Both the position numbers and the translations under genes were made by a program. Below the pieces are notes generated by a model. The model saw only the letters and a list, made by a program, of their open reading frames with translations. It searched no databases and was not told the DNA's origin. Below are positions 15,170 through 24,509 of a stretch of 64,000 bases of DNA, piece by piece (positions within the stretch are counted from its first letter, which is position 1; each line of letters opens with the position of its first letter). Location: assembly GCF_000472525.1 (NCBI RefSeq), contig NZ_AWZT01000001.1, forward strand, positions 305,962 to 369,961, given 5' to 3'. This stretch comes from Paraburkholderia dilworthii (GTDB lineage Bacteria; Pseudomonadota; Gammaproteobacteria; Burkholderiales; Burkholderiaceae).

Positions 15170-18103
15170 ATGGAACACCACGCCCGCACCCAGAATGAAA
15201 CGCTCGATGTCAAAACGACAACCTGTTACATGTGCGCGTGCCGATGCGGTATTCGGGTGCATCTGCGGGACGGCGAAGTCCGCTATATCGACGGCAATCC
15301 GGATCATCCGCTGAACCAGGGCGTGATTTGCGCGAAGGGTTCGTCGGGCATCATGAAACAGTACTCTCCGGCCCGCCTGACCCAGCCCCTGATGCGTAAG
15401 CCCGGTTCCGAGCGCGGCAGTGGGCAGTTCGAACCGGTGTCGTGGGAGGTGGCATTCGACACGCTCGAACAGCGCCTCGCCCATCTTCGCGCCACCGATC
15501 CAAAAAAATTCGCGCTTTTCACCGGGCGCGACCAGATGCAAGCGCTGACCGGTCTGTTCGCCAAGCAATTCGGCACACCGAACTACGCGGCGCACGGCGG
15601 GTTTTGTTCGTCGAACATGGCGGCGGGCATGATCTATACGATCGGTGGATCGTTCTGGGAATTCGGTGGGCCAGATCTCGATCGCGCGAAGCTGTTCTTC
15701 ATGATCGGGACTGCCGAGGATCATCATTCGAATCCGCTGAAGATCGCAATTTCGAGATTCAAGCGCGCGGGCGGCCGGTTCATCGCGATCAATCCGGTTC
15801 GCACCGGATATGCCGCGATCGCGGACGAATGGGTGCCGATCCGTCCGGGCACCGACGGCGCGTTGTTCATGGCGTTGATCCACGAACTGCTTGAAGCCAA
15901 CGCTTACGATCACGAATTCGTCACGCGCTATACGAACGCAGCCGAACTGCTGGACATGAACGCCGACGGCGATGCATTCGGCCTCTTCGTGGCCGATCCC
16001 GCGCTCCCCGAAGGCAATCCGCTGTTTCCGCAAAACCGGCTCTGGTGGGACACGAACACGCAGCGCGCGGTGGCGCATCACACGCGTGGCGCGGTGCCCG
16101 CGTTGACGGGCCGCTATACCCTCGACGACGGTACGCCGGTCACGCCATCGTTCGCATTGCTGCGTGAACGCGTCGCCGACTGCACGCCGGAGTGGGCGGC
16201 CGACATCACCGGCATTGCCGCCGATACGATCCGCCGGCTCGCAGCCGAAATGGCGCAAACGGCACGCGATCACAAGATCACGCTGCCGGTCCAATGGACC
16301 GACGCCTGGGGCGAACAGCACGAGACGGTCACCGGCAACCCGATCGCCTTTCACGCGATGCGCGGGCTTGCCGCGCACTCAAACGGCTTTCAGTCGATTC
16401 GCGCACTGGCCGTGCTGATGTCGTTGCTCGGCACCATCGACCGGCCCGGGGGCTTCCGCCACAAATCGCCGTATCCGCGCGCGGTGCCGCCATCGGCCAA
16501 ACCGCCGAACGGTCCCGATGCGGTGCAGCCGAACACGCCGCTCGCAACAGGGCCGCTCGGCTGGCCGGCCGCCCCCGAGGACCTTTTTATCGACGCTGCC
16601 GGCGAGCCGGTACGTATCGACAAGGCGTTCTCGTGGGAATTTCCGCTCGCCGTTCACGGGCTGATGCACAGCGTGATTACGAATGCCTGGCGTGGAGACC
16701 CGTATCCGATCGACACCCTGATGATCTTCATGGCCAACATGGCATGGAACTCATCGATGAATACCGTGGAAGTCCGCAAGATGCTCGTGGACAAACACGA
16801 GAGCGGCGACTACAAGATTCCGTTTCTGGTCGTGTGCGACGCGTTCCAGTCGGAGATGACCGCATTTGCGGACCTGATTTTGCCTGACACGACGTACCTG
16901 GAACGACACGACGCCATGTCGGTGCTGGACCGGCCCATTTCCGAATTCGACGGTCCGGTGGATTCGGTGCGGGTGCCGGTCGTGCCGCCGACCGGCGAAT
17001 GCAAGCCGTTCCAGGAAGTGCTGATCGAACTGGCCGGCAGACTGAAACTGCCTGCCTTCACCACGCCCGCGGGGGGCCGCAAGTTTCGCGATTATCCCGA
17101 CTTCATCGTTAATTTTCAGACCGCACCGGAGTCGGGCGTCGGCTTCCTGATCGGCTGGCGCGGCAAGGACGGTGACAAGGCGCTCGTGGGCGAGCCGAAT
17201 CCGAGGCAGTGGGAAGAGTACGCGAAACACAACTGCGTGTATCACTACACGCTGCCTGAATCGCTGCAATATATGCGCGGCTGCAACGGACCGTATCTGC
17301 AGTGGGCGGTGGAGAAAGGTTTTCGCAAATTCGGCGAGCCGATAGTGATCCAGCTTTACTCGGATGTGATGCAGAAGTTCCGGCTGGCGGCTCAAGGCAA
17401 GACCAAAGGCCGTCAGCCGCCCGACAATTTGCGCGCGCGCGTCGAGCGTTATTTCGATCCGTTGCCGTTCTGGTACGCGCCGCTCGAATTCGGCGCCACG
17501 GACCTCGAGCAATTCCCGCTCGCGGCCATCACGCAGCGTCCAATGGCCATGTATCACTCGTGGGACTCGCAAAACGCATGGCTGCGGCAGATTCATGGCG
17601 AGAACTACCTGTTCATGAATCCGTTGATGGCGCGTGAGCAGGGCATCGACGACGGCGGGTGGATCTACGTGGAATCGCAGTGGGGCAAGGTGCGCTGCAT
17701 GGCGCGCTATAGCGAAGCCGTCGAGCCCGGCACCGTATGGACGTGGAACGCGATCGGCAAGGCGGCCGGCGCGTGGAATCTCGGCCCCGGCGCGAACGAA
17801 TCGCAACATGGTTTTCTGCTCAACCATCTGATCACCGACGAGCTGCCGGGCGCGAAGAACGGCAGCACGCCCGATCGTTCGCGCGTGTCGAATTCCGACC
17901 CGATCACCGGTCAGGCCGCATGGTACGACGTGCGCGTGCGCGTGTATCCGGCCGAAGCGGACGCCGACCACACGCTGCCGCAATTCCCGCCGATGCAAGC
18001 CTTGCCCGGTTCGACCGGCGTCGTCCAGCGCGTGGTGCAGGCGTATTTCGCGGGGCGGGGCGAATTTGCGGCGCGCTTGCGCAGTGCGGCCAAGACCAAA
18101 TGA
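15170..18103 (+). CDS. soeA: Sulfite dehydrogenase (quinone) molybdopterin subunit, SoeA-like
   Basis: This 977-residue subunit belongs to the complex iron-sulfur molybdoenzyme (DMSO reductase) family. A [4Fe-4S] site is formed by C19-x2-C22-x3-C26-x27-C54, followed by molybdopterin oxidoreductase domains and a C-terminal dinucleotide-binding domain (from about residue 830). A GGFCSSNMAAG loop near residue 145 may supply the Mo ligand. There is no Tat signal, so the enzyme faces the cytoplasm, as described for SoeABC. It would oxidise sulfite to sulfate and feed electrons to quinone through SoeB and SoeC. The gene is 13 bases from soeB. A polysulfide or thiosulfate reductase-like role is the main alternative, but the sulfonate genes 9-36 kb away favour sulfite. 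Confidence 0.75.
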   Translation: MEHHARTQNETLDVKTTTCYMCACRCGIRVHLRDGEVRYIDGNPDHPLNQGVICAKGSSGIMKQYSPARLTQPLMRKPGSERGSGQFEPVSWEVAFDTLEQRLAHLRATDPKKFALFTGRDQMQALTGLFAKQFGTPNYAAHGGFCSSNMAAGMIYTIGGSFWEFGGPDLDRAKLFFMIGTAEDHHSNPLKIAISRFKRAGGRFIAINPVRTGYAAIADEWVPIRPGTDGALFMALIHELLEANAYDHEFVTRYTNAAELLDMNADGDAFGLFVADPALPEGNPLFPQNRLWWDTNTQRAVAHHTRGAVPALTGRYTLDDGTPVTPSFALLRERVADCTPEWAADITGIAADTIRRLAAEMAQTARDHKITLPVQWTDAWGEQHETVTGNPIAFHAMRGLAAHSNGFQSIRALAVLMSLLGTIDRPGGFRHKSPYPRAVPPSAKPPNGPDAVQPNTPLATGPLGWPAAPEDLFIDAAGEPVRIDKAFSWEFPLAVHGLMHSVITNAWRGDPYPIDTLMIFMANMAWNSSMNTVEVRKMLVDKHESGDYKIPFLVVCDAFQSEMTAFADLILPDTTYLERHDAMSVLDRPISEFDGPVDSVRVPVVPPTGECKPFQEVLIELAGRLKLPAFTTPAGGRKFRDYPDFIVNFQTAPESGVGFLIGWRGKDGDKALVGEPNPRQWEEYAKHNCVYHYTLPESLQYMRGCNGPYLQWAVEKGFRKFGEPIVIQLYSDVMQKFRLAAQGKTKGRQPPDNLRARVERYFDPLPFWYAPLEFGATDLEQFPLAAITQRPMAMYHSWDSQNAWLRQIHGENYLFMNPLMAREQGIDDGGWIYVESQWGKVRCMARYSEAVEPGTVWTWNAIGKAAGAWNLGPGANESQHGFLLNHLITDELPGAKNGSTPDRSRVSNSDPITGQAAWYDVRVRVYPAEADADHTLPQFPPMQALPGSTGVVQRVVQAYFAGRGEFAARLRSAAKTK

Positions 18104-18116
18104 GAAGGAGCGTGCG

Positions 18117-18872
18117 ATGACCCAGATGGCGCTGGTGATCGATCTGAACGTCTGCGTGGGATGCCATGCCTGCGTGACGAGCTGCAAGGAATGGAACACG
18201 TCGGGCGAGGCCGGCAGCCTCGCGGATTTCCGTCCTTACGACGACGATCCGTCGGGCACGTTCTTCAATCGCGTGCAGACCTTCGAGGCGGGCGAGTATC
18301 CGCTAACCGACACTATCCATTTCCCGAAGTCGTGTCTGCATTGCGAAGACCCGCCGTGCGTGCCCGTCTGTCCGACCGGCGCGAGCTATAAGCGCAAGGA
18401 AGACGGGCTCGTGCTGGTCGATTACGACCGCTGCATCGGCTGCAAGTACTGCGCGTGGGCTTGCCCGTACGGCGCGCGCGAGATCGACGAGGAACGCAAG
18501 GAGATGACCAAGTGCACGCTGTGCTCTGACCGCATCAATAATGAAGCGTTGCCCGAACGGGATCGCAAGCCGGCGTGCGTGCTGGCGTGCCCGACGTCGG
18601 CGCGATTGTTCGGCGACATTCACGATCCGGACTCGGTCGTGTCGAAAGCGATTCGCGAGCGCGGCGGTTATCAGTTGATGCCGGAATGGAACACACGTCC
18701 CGCGAATCATTACCTCCCGCGGCAAAAGACGGGCGGTTGCGGGAGCAGTTCGTGTTCATGCGGTTCCATCGAAGCCGAGGCCGCTGGCGTGCCGCTGTCG
18801 TCTGTCGATCCGATTGAGTCCCAACTCGAACGCGGGATGCTCAACCTCGTGAGCGCGGCGAAACGCATCTGA
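18117..18872 (+). CDS. soeB: Sulfite dehydrogenase iron-sulfur subunit, SoeB-like
   Basis: This is a 251-residue ferredoxin-type electron-transfer subunit with four cubane ligand groups: C13/16/19/23, C73/76/81/85, C106/109/112/116 and C133/136/154/158. The opening VIDLNVCVGCHACVTSCKEW and the block HYLPRQK fit the SoeB/PsrB type as I know it. A Cys/Ser-rich patch (CGSSSCSCGS, about residues 218-227) follows and is unusual. It would relay electrons from SoeA to the membrane subunit. The ATG at 18117 has a GAAGGAG site six bases upstream. Confidence 0.78.
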   Translation: MTQMALVIDLNVCVGCHACVTSCKEWNTSGEAGSLADFRPYDDDPSGTFFNRVQTFEAGEYPLTDTIHFPKSCLHCEDPPCVPVCPTGASYKRKEDGLVLVDYDRCIGCKYCAWACPYGAREIDEERKEMTKCTLCSDRINNEALPERDRKPACVLACPTSARLFGDIHDPDSVVSKAIRERGGYQLMPEWNTRPANHYLPRQKTGGCGSSSCSCGSIEAEAAGVPLSSVDPIESQLERGMLNLVSAAKRI

Positions 18873-18914
18873 CGCGGGGAACATTGTTCAGATAATTGGC
18901 CCAAGGCGAACACT

Positions 18915-19874
18915 ATGAAACCCGCATTCTCGGTTGTTTTTCTGACCACGCTCAGCGGCGCCGCGCAGGGCTTGCTGATCGCGCTCTTCGGCGTCGAACT
19001 TGCTGCTCGGCTCGGGCTGATCACGGCGGGCGCGTTGCCGTCACAGATGTTCTTTGTGGTCGGCGCCGCGCTGTCCGTACTGCTCGGCGCATTGGGGCTG
19101 CTTGCGTCGTTTTTCCATCTCGGGCATCCCGAGCGCGCGTGGCGAGCGATTGCGATGTGGCGTACGTCGTGGCTGTCGCGTGAATGCCTGTGTCTGCCGG
19201 TCTTTCTCGGCTGCGCGTTCGCTTACGGCATTGCGCACTGGTTCGGGTCGCCGTGGTCATTCGCGATCGGTGCGCTTTGCGTGCTCGCCGGCGCCGCGCT
19301 GTTCGTGTGCACCGCAATGATCTATGCGTGCCTGCGCTTCCTGCAGGAATGGGCGACACCGCTTACGCTCGTGAACTTCGTGCTGCTCGGTTGCGCGTCC
19401 GGCTTCACCGTCGCGACGGCCTGCGCGGCGTGGCTCGCGCCGGCGCTTGTCGCCGTGCTTGCCGGATGCGCGTGCGTGCTGACGCTGGCGGGTTGTGCGA
19501 GCCGCGTCGCGTCTTTGCGGCGCAATGCGCGCTTGCGGCCGAAATCGACTGTGCAAAGCGCAACAGGTATCAAGGGGCCGAACGTGGTGCAGAAGTCCCG
19601 CGGCTTTACCGCGGGCGCGTTCAACTTGCGTGAGTTCTTTCACGGACGGACCGCGCAGACATTGCGACGCATCAAGATCACGTTTCTCGTGGGCGCCTTT
19701 GCGTTGCCATTCGCGCTCATCGCGTTGGGCGGTGCCGTGCCATCGGCCGCCATCTCGCTGTGGCTACTGTGCGCGGCCGCTTTGATCCAGTATGCGGGGC
19801 TTGTCGCCGAGCGGTGGTTTTTCTTTGCCGAGGCGCGGCATCCCCAGAATCTCTACTATCGGCAGGCGTCCTGA
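18915..19874 (+). CDS. soeC: Sulfite dehydrogenase membrane anchor, SoeC (DmsC/NrfD-like)
   Basis: This 319-residue polytopic protein has about eight transmembrane helices and belongs to the DmsC anchor family. The motif FFHLGHPERAWRAI (about residues 66-79), with its His-Pro-Arg residues near the quinol site, is typical. It would anchor SoeAB to the inner face of the membrane and hand electrons to quinone. A Lys/Arg-rich loop (about 198-225) separates two helix groups. It is the last gene of soeABC, 42 bases after soeB, and a hairpin lies just beyond its stop. Confidence 0.78.
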   Translation: MKPAFSVVFLTTLSGAAQGLLIALFGVELAARLGLITAGALPSQMFFVVGAALSVLLGALGLLASFFHLGHPERAWRAIAMWRTSWLSRECLCLPVFLGCAFAYGIAHWFGSPWSFAIGALCVLAGAALFVCTAMIYACLRFLQEWATPLTLVNFVLLGCASGFTVATACAAWLAPALVAVLAGCACVLTLAGCASRVASLRRNARLRPKSTVQSATGIKGPNVVQKSRGFTAGAFNLREFFHGRTAQTLRRIKITFLVGAFALPFALIALGGAVPSAAISLWLLCAAALIQYAGLVAERWFFFAEARHPQNLYYRQAS

Positions 19875-19879
19875 AGATA

Positions 19880-19906
19880 TTGCGCCGTGGATATTCCATG
19901 GTGCAA
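19880..19906 (+). terminator. Hairpin after soeC
   Basis: An 11-bp RNA stem with two G-U pairs (TTGCGCCGTGG / CCATGGTGCAA, loop ATATT) sits 6 bases after the soeC stop and before the convergent CobW gene. It lacks a T-tract, so it is a weak terminator or a 3'-end stabiliser. Confidence 0.4.
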
Positions 19907-19911
19907 AACTT

Positions 19912-20847
19912 CTACGGCTGATCTACTTGCGCCGCTTGCAACGCAGCCTTCGCCCGCAATTCGTCTTCGGCGCTGAACCTTCCGATAAGAACGATGGAAG
20001 ACTCGGCAGACGTTCGATCCGGGCGCGCGCTCATTACCACGCGGCTGCCGACGACATGCAACTCGTGCAATGCGCCGCCGCCTTCCAGACGCACGAAGCC
20101 CTTTGCTCGCAACAGTTTCGCGGACAAACCTCGAAGCGCTGCTTTCAGCCTCGTTCGATCCAGGCGCGCGCCGGTGACGAACGAGAAGCTGGTCAGATCC
20201 AATGGAGGAGGCGTGCCCGTCAGTGGCGCGCTGCTGGTATCGCGCCTCGCGTGCCGTACGTTCTGATCGAAAATCAGGCCGAGCGGTATCGCACCGCGCG
20301 TCGCTTGCAACATCACACAATGACTCGCCAGTTCTTCAACACGCGCGACTATCGCTTCCCTGGAAGGCTCGTCGAGCAAATCCATTTTGTTCAGCACAAT
20401 GGCTGTTGCACCGGCAATCTGCCGTCGTGAAATATCGCCGACATAGGGATCGGCAAGCGTGTCCGCAATGCGCTCGGCATCCACGAGCACGACGATTCCG
20501 TCCAGCCGGAACGCACGGTCGAGTAGGCCGATCTGCGCAATTCGCAGCGGATCGGAGACGCCGCTCGCTTCGATGATCAGCAAATCCGGCGCATCGGCCC
20601 GCGAGCTGATGGCGAGAAGCGCCTCGACCAGCCGGCCGCCGATCGAACAGCAGACGCAGCCATTCTCCAGATTGATCACGTCGTCGGTGCGCTCGCGGAT
20701 CAATGACGCGTCGATATTGATCGAGCCGAAGTCGTTGACGAGCACCGTGATACGTCGGGTTCCCGCGTTCGTCAGCACATGATTGAGCAGTGTCGTCTTT
20801 CCCGCGCCGAGATAGCCGCCAACGACGACGAGCGGAATCCGGTTCAT
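19912..20847 (-). CDS. CobW/ZNG1-type GTPase, predicted metallochaperone
   Basis: This is a 311-residue G3E GTPase. The Walker A motif is GYLGAGKTT (11-19), the metal-binding CxCC motif is GCVCC (C64, C66, C67), and the switch/G3 region (LIIEASGVSDP) and NKMD (G4) are intact. The C-terminal CobW_C domain is about residues 215-300. Such proteins load zinc or cobalt into client enzymes. Its start codon overlaps the stop of the amidohydrolase gene by four bases, so the likely client is that metal-dependent hydrolase. The frame is open upstream, but the ATG at 20847 is exactly at the domain start. Confidence 0.82.
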   Translation of the reverse strand: MNRIPLVVVGGYLGAGKTTLLNHVLTNAGTRRITVLVNDFGSINIDASLIRERTDDVINLENGCVCCSIGGRLVEALLAISSRADAPDLLIIEASGVSDPLRIAQIGLLDRAFRLDGIVVLVDAERIADTLADPYVGDISRRQIAGATAIVLNKMDLLDEPSREAIVARVEELASHCVMLQATRGAIPLGLIFDQNVRHARRDTSSAPLTGTPPPLDLTSFSFVTGARLDRTRLKAALRGLSAKLLRAKGFVRLEGGGALHELHVVGSRVVMSARPDRTSAESSIVLIGRFSAEDELRAKAALQAAQVDQP

Positions 20848-22511
20848 CCCGCCGGCGACTGAAAGATGCGGCCGCCGAGCACCGTGCCCCACACTTCCAG
20901 ATCCTTCAGACGCTGCGGCGCGACTTCCGCCGGATCTTCCGCGAGCACGGCGAAGTCCGCGAATTTGCCTACCTCGATGCTGCCCACCAGATGGTCCAGC
21001 CTGAGCGTGTAGGCGGCGCCCAGCGTGATGGCGCGCAACGCATCCGCGATCGGCACACGTTCGCCCGCGCCCAGAATGCGGCCCGACGACGTTTCGCGTT
21101 GCGACGCGCACCATGCGGTGAAGAGGGGGTTGAGCGGGGTGATGGGCGCGTCTGAGTGAAATGCAAACGGAATGCCCAGACGGCGTGCCGATTCAGCCGC
21201 GTTCATGCGATTCGCGCGGTCGGCGCCTATGGTCTGCATGTAGTGCGCGTCACCCCAGTAGTAGAGGTGATTCGAGAAGAAGTTGATGCACAGGCCGAGA
21301 CTCGCCGCACGCGCAAGCTGGCTCGCGTCCGCCATCTGGCAGTGCTGAAGCGTATGCCGATGATCGCGGCGCGGATGGCGTGCGAGCATCCGCTCGACGG
21401 CATCCAGCACGAGTTCAGTTGCCTCGTTGCCGTTGGTGTGGATATGGAGCTGCAGACCCGCTTCGTGAAACGGCGTGAAGACCTCGACAAATTGGCTCGG
21501 AGGAATCAGCCATAGGCCATTGGGCTTGCCGTTGAGATAACCGGGCCATTTCAGGCGCGCGGTAAAGCCCTGGATCGAACCGTCGACGATAAACTTGACT
21601 GGCCCGAAGTGCAGCTTCGGCGTAGCGGTTTTAATCGCGTCCAGCACCTGCTGGACACCGCCTTCAGGACTGCGTTGCGGCGCGAAGGCGGGCACGATTC
21701 GCACCGGAAAATTCGGGTCCGCGGTGGTTTCGCGCAGGTTGCGGTTACCCACTTCGGAGAAGTCGTTGACGAGGTCGGTGGCCGTCGTCACTCCCGCAAG
21801 TTGTGCGACGCGGCCGAAATTCCAGATGGCCTCCTTGCGCTCGCTCGCGGCAATGGAAAGTCCGCTTCCGATAACCCGATACACGGGGAACATCGCGGCG
21901 AACTCCTGCAACTCGCCGGTAGGCTGTCCGTTTTCGTCCTTGTCGATGCCGTCGATATCCGTCTCTTCGTCTATGCCGGCGCGGGACAGCATCGCCGAAT
22001 TGACGTTCATCAGATGCACGCTCGCATGGAGGATCACAATTGGCCGCTCCGACGACACCGTGTCGAGTTCGCGCACCGAGAGGCGGCTCGTGCCGAAGAA
22101 GATCGGATCGAAGCCCCACGCAAGAAGCGGGTCGTCCGGCGATGTCATCTCCGCTTGCGCCTCGCGCAGGCGTTCGATCACCGCGTCCAGCGTCTTCAGG
22201 CCAGGCCAGCGCCGACCATCCGGTCCGCGGCGGTCGTAGTAGCCGAGATAGACGGCGTCCCACATCGCGCCTTCCATCAGATGACAATGGCCTTCGACAA
22301 AACCCGGCAACAGCACCTTGTCGCGGAAGGTGTCGACGATTTCGGCGGGGCCCCATTGCTGCACGTCTTCGGCGTTGCCCACCGAGAGAATGCGGCCGTC
22401 GCGTACCGCGACATGCGTGGCATGGGGCTGGGCGGGATTCATCGTCACGATTTTCCTGGCGACGAAAACGTGTATCGGGCTCGTGATGCTTGCGATTCCT
22501 GTCTGGTTCAT
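20844..22511 (-). CDS. Amidohydrolase family protein (YtcJ-like)
   Basis: This 555-residue metal-dependent hydrolase has the composite amidohydrolase barrel. The metal HxH is H75/H77 in GFVEGHCHL, with later ligands in LHIHTNGNEA and QHCQMAD, and the final catalytic Asp in FHSDAPITPLNP. A small beta-sandwich is formed from both termini. YtcJ-type enzymes hydrolyse amides or formamides. The operon order DUF3311, symporter, amidohydrolase, CobW suggests uptake of an amide compound followed by hydrolysis. The start at 22511 is 20 bases after the symporter stop but has no obvious ribosome site, so it may depend on translational coupling. Confidence 0.83.
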   Translation of the reverse strand: MNQTGIASITSPIHVFVARKIVTMNPAQPHATHVAVRDGRILSVGNAEDVQQWGPAEIVDTFRDKVLLPGFVEGHCHLMEGAMWDAVYLGYYDRRGPDGRRWPGLKTLDAVIERLREAQAEMTSPDDPLLAWGFDPIFFGTSRLSVRELDTVSSERPIVILHASVHLMNVNSAMLSRAGIDEETDIDGIDKDENGQPTGELQEFAAMFPVYRVIGSGLSIAASERKEAIWNFGRVAQLAGVTTATDLVNDFSEVGNRNLRETTADPNFPVRIVPAFAPQRSPEGGVQQVLDAIKTATPKLHFGPVKFIVDGSIQGFTARLKWPGYLNGKPNGLWLIPPSQFVEVFTPFHEAGLQLHIHTNGNEATELVLDAVERMLARHPRRDHRHTLQHCQMADASQLARAASLGLCINFFSNHLYYWGDAHYMQTIGADRANRMNAAESARRLGIPFAFHSDAPITPLNPLFTAWCASQRETSSGRILGAGERVPIADALRAITLGAAYTLRLDHLVGSIEVGKFADFAVLAEDPAEVAPQRLKDLEVWGTVLGGRIFQSPAG

Positions 22512-22531
22512 TGGGCGTTCATGGAAGGCGG

Positions 22532-23917
22532 TCAGGACAATGCGTGCGCACGGCTCGGTTTCGCCGTGAGATTGACCGCGGTGAGGACGAGCAGGTTCAC
22601 GCCGAGGCACAGCAATCCCAGATTGAAGCCGCCAAGATCGATTTGCAGCACATAGAGGATGATCGCGAGGATCTGTCCCGTCAACATGCCGGCCGCAATC
22701 GCGGCGGGCCGCACACGCAGACCGAACAGAATGATCATGACACCGGGGAAGAACTGCGTTACGCCGTAGTAAGTGGTGTTGATCAGCGTGAGCATGAGAT
22801 TCGGCGTGAGCAGCGTCATGACGATCGATATCAGCAGGTACAGCACGATCACCATCTTCGCACTCTTTTTCTGCCGGGTTTCGGGCAGGTTCGGCAACAG
22901 GTTGCGCGTCACGATCGGGCCGATAGCGAGGCAGATGCCGGCCAGCACCAGCAAGCCGGAAAGCGACGCGCCCGCCGCGACGAGTCCGAGCAGCCAGCCG
23001 GGCAAGAGCCGAACCGCGGCGGCGAAGAACGCTTCGTTCGGCGACGCCAGATGCAGATTCTGGCTGATAGCGTAGTACGACGCGACCACCAGAAACGGGT
23101 ACATCAGCATGTAAAGCGGCATTGCGACCTGCGTGCGGCGGATCGTGTTGGCACTCTTCGCGGTGAAGAAATTCTGCACCGCGAACGGCATCACGTAAAA
23201 GCCGAGCGACTGGAACAGCATGGTGCTCATCGAGAAGGTCAACTGGTGCGGATTCATCCGGTTGCTCACATGCAGGCTTGCCGCATGAAAAACATCGGTC
23301 ACGCCGACTTCCATCGACACGGCCACGCCGGTTACGACGATCGCGGCGACCATCAGGATGTCCTTGAGTACCGCAATATAGGCGGACGCACGCACGCCCG
23401 CGATGGCGATGTACGTGAAGGCGAGCAGCGCCGATATCAGGATCAGGTACAGGGGCTCGAAGTGCCAGCCGAGCCCGTTCAACGCGGCGACGAGCCCGGT
23501 GAACTGCAACTGGCCCCACGGCAACAGAAAGAGGATGGCCGAACCCGCGACGATCAGTTCGAGCGAACGGCTCTGGAAATGACCCTTGAACAGATCAGGT
23601 AGCGTAATCGCGTTATAGCGCTTGCCCGCTTGCCATATCTTCGGCCCGATGAAATAGCCCACCGGATAGGCCAGCAGAATGTAGCCCAGAAACCAGACGC
23701 CATAAGTGGGTCCCTTCGCATAGATGCCGCCAGGAAAACCGACCATCGTGCCGATGCTGTAGATCTCGCCGGCTGCGAGGAAGAACACCAGATAAGCGCC
23801 GAATTGCCGCGACGCCACGAAGAAGTCATGCACGCTCTGCGGGCCGCGTCCCTGTTTCGAGCGAACCGCGAGATAGAGCGAGAAAGCGATGAAGCCGAGG
23901 AATACGGCGGTGGCCAT
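22532..23917 (-). CDS. Sodium:solute symporter (SSS family)
   Basis: This 461-residue inner-membrane carrier has about 13 helices. It shows the SSS signatures FFVASRQFGAYLVFFLAAGEIYSIGTMVGFPG (Na-site region of TM1-2) and GASLSGLLVLAGICLAIGPIVTRNLLP (TM8-9). Relatives transport pantothenate, proline, urea or carboxylates. Preceded by a DUF3311 gene, with the amidohydrolase following, it most probably imports the amidohydrolase substrate. Confidence 0.85.
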   Translation of the reverse strand: MATAVFLGFIAFSLYLAVRSKQGRGPQSVHDFFVASRQFGAYLVFFLAAGEIYSIGTMVGFPGGIYAKGPTYGVWFLGYILLAYPVGYFIGPKIWQAGKRYNAITLPDLFKGHFQSRSLELIVAGSAILFLLPWGQLQFTGLVAALNGLGWHFEPLYLILISALLAFTYIAIAGVRASAYIAVLKDILMVAAIVVTGVAVSMEVGVTDVFHAASLHVSNRMNPHQLTFSMSTMLFQSLGFYVMPFAVQNFFTAKSANTIRRTQVAMPLYMLMYPFLVVASYYAISQNLHLASPNEAFFAAAVRLLPGWLLGLVAAGASLSGLLVLAGICLAIGPIVTRNLLPNLPETRQKKSAKMVIVLYLLISIVMTLLTPNLMLTLINTTYYGVTQFFPGVMIILFGLRVRPAAIAAGMLTGQILAIILYVLQIDLGGFNLGLLCLGVNLLVLTAVNLTAKPSRAHALS

Positions 23918-23929
23918 CCGGGAACTCCT

Positions 23930-24181
23930 TTAGCGGTTTTGCGGGTGGGTATCGTCGTGGCGGCTGTCGAATACGCGCCAGCAGATCAGCAGGCAGCCGG
24001 ACGTGAGAACGAACCACGCGAAGATCCACGCATAGATGAACGGCACGCCCAGTACGAATCTGTCGACGGATGCGACCCACGGTAAAAGGCCGATCACACC
24101 CAGATAAGGGACGCCGAGTCCGATAAACAGTTTGAGCACATCGACTCCATGCAGCGTGAAGTGAGGGACACGCGCTGCCAT
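23930..24181 (-). CDS. DUF3311 small membrane protein
   Basis: This protein has about 83 residues and two transmembrane helices (VLKLFIGLGVPYLGVIGLLPW and VPFIYAWIFAWFVLTSGCLLICW). DUF3311 proteins are usually encoded next to sodium:solute symporters and are thought to be auxiliary subunits. That arrangement is seen here, with only 12 bases between the genes. I use the ATG at 24181; a TTG ten codons upstream (24211) is possible, and neither has a strong ribosome site. It is the promoter-proximal gene of the operon. Confidence 0.68.
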   Translation of the reverse strand: MAARVPHFTLHGVDVLKLFIGLGVPYLGVIGLLPWVASVDRFVLGVPFIYAWIFAWFVLTSGCLLICWRVFDSRHDDTHPQNR

Positions 24182-24432
24182 CGCATCTGGCGTTCGCGCA
24201 AGGACAAACAATAAAGACAGGCCAAAGAACCGCGGAAAACAAAACCGCTAAATGTCCGTTTCGCCAGTGTTGCCGAACAAAAAAACACAGCCATAGAGCC
24301 AGTTGAGGGGAGTCGATGAGTCCAATTCAGCGGACGCCGGACAAGTGCTCGTGACCCGCCCCACGCGCGCCCTGGGCGCTGCACCAACCGAAAGCAGCGC
24401 ACTGGACCTACCGGCCGGACAAACCCCCTGCC

Positions 24433-24438
24433 TACAAT
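24433..24438 (+). promoter_or_regulatory. -10-like hexamer upstream of the NTF2/oxidase/permease operon
   Basis: TACAAT at 24433-24438 lies 71 bases before the first start codon. No convincing -35 partner is present, so an activator may be needed. The rest of the 328-base divergent region (24182-24509) shows no gene. Confidence 0.3.
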
Positions 24439-24509
24439 TTGCCCACGGATCGCCGGCCGGTCGCGGCATCCCACGGCTAATCGAAAATCATCCAGGAGCA
24501 GAGAGAGCA

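Noticed and set aside
16751..18199. 482-codon minus-strand open frame antisense to soeA
   Set aside because: It has Arg/His-rich shadow composition without domains. The plus strand holds an unmistakable molybdoenzyme.
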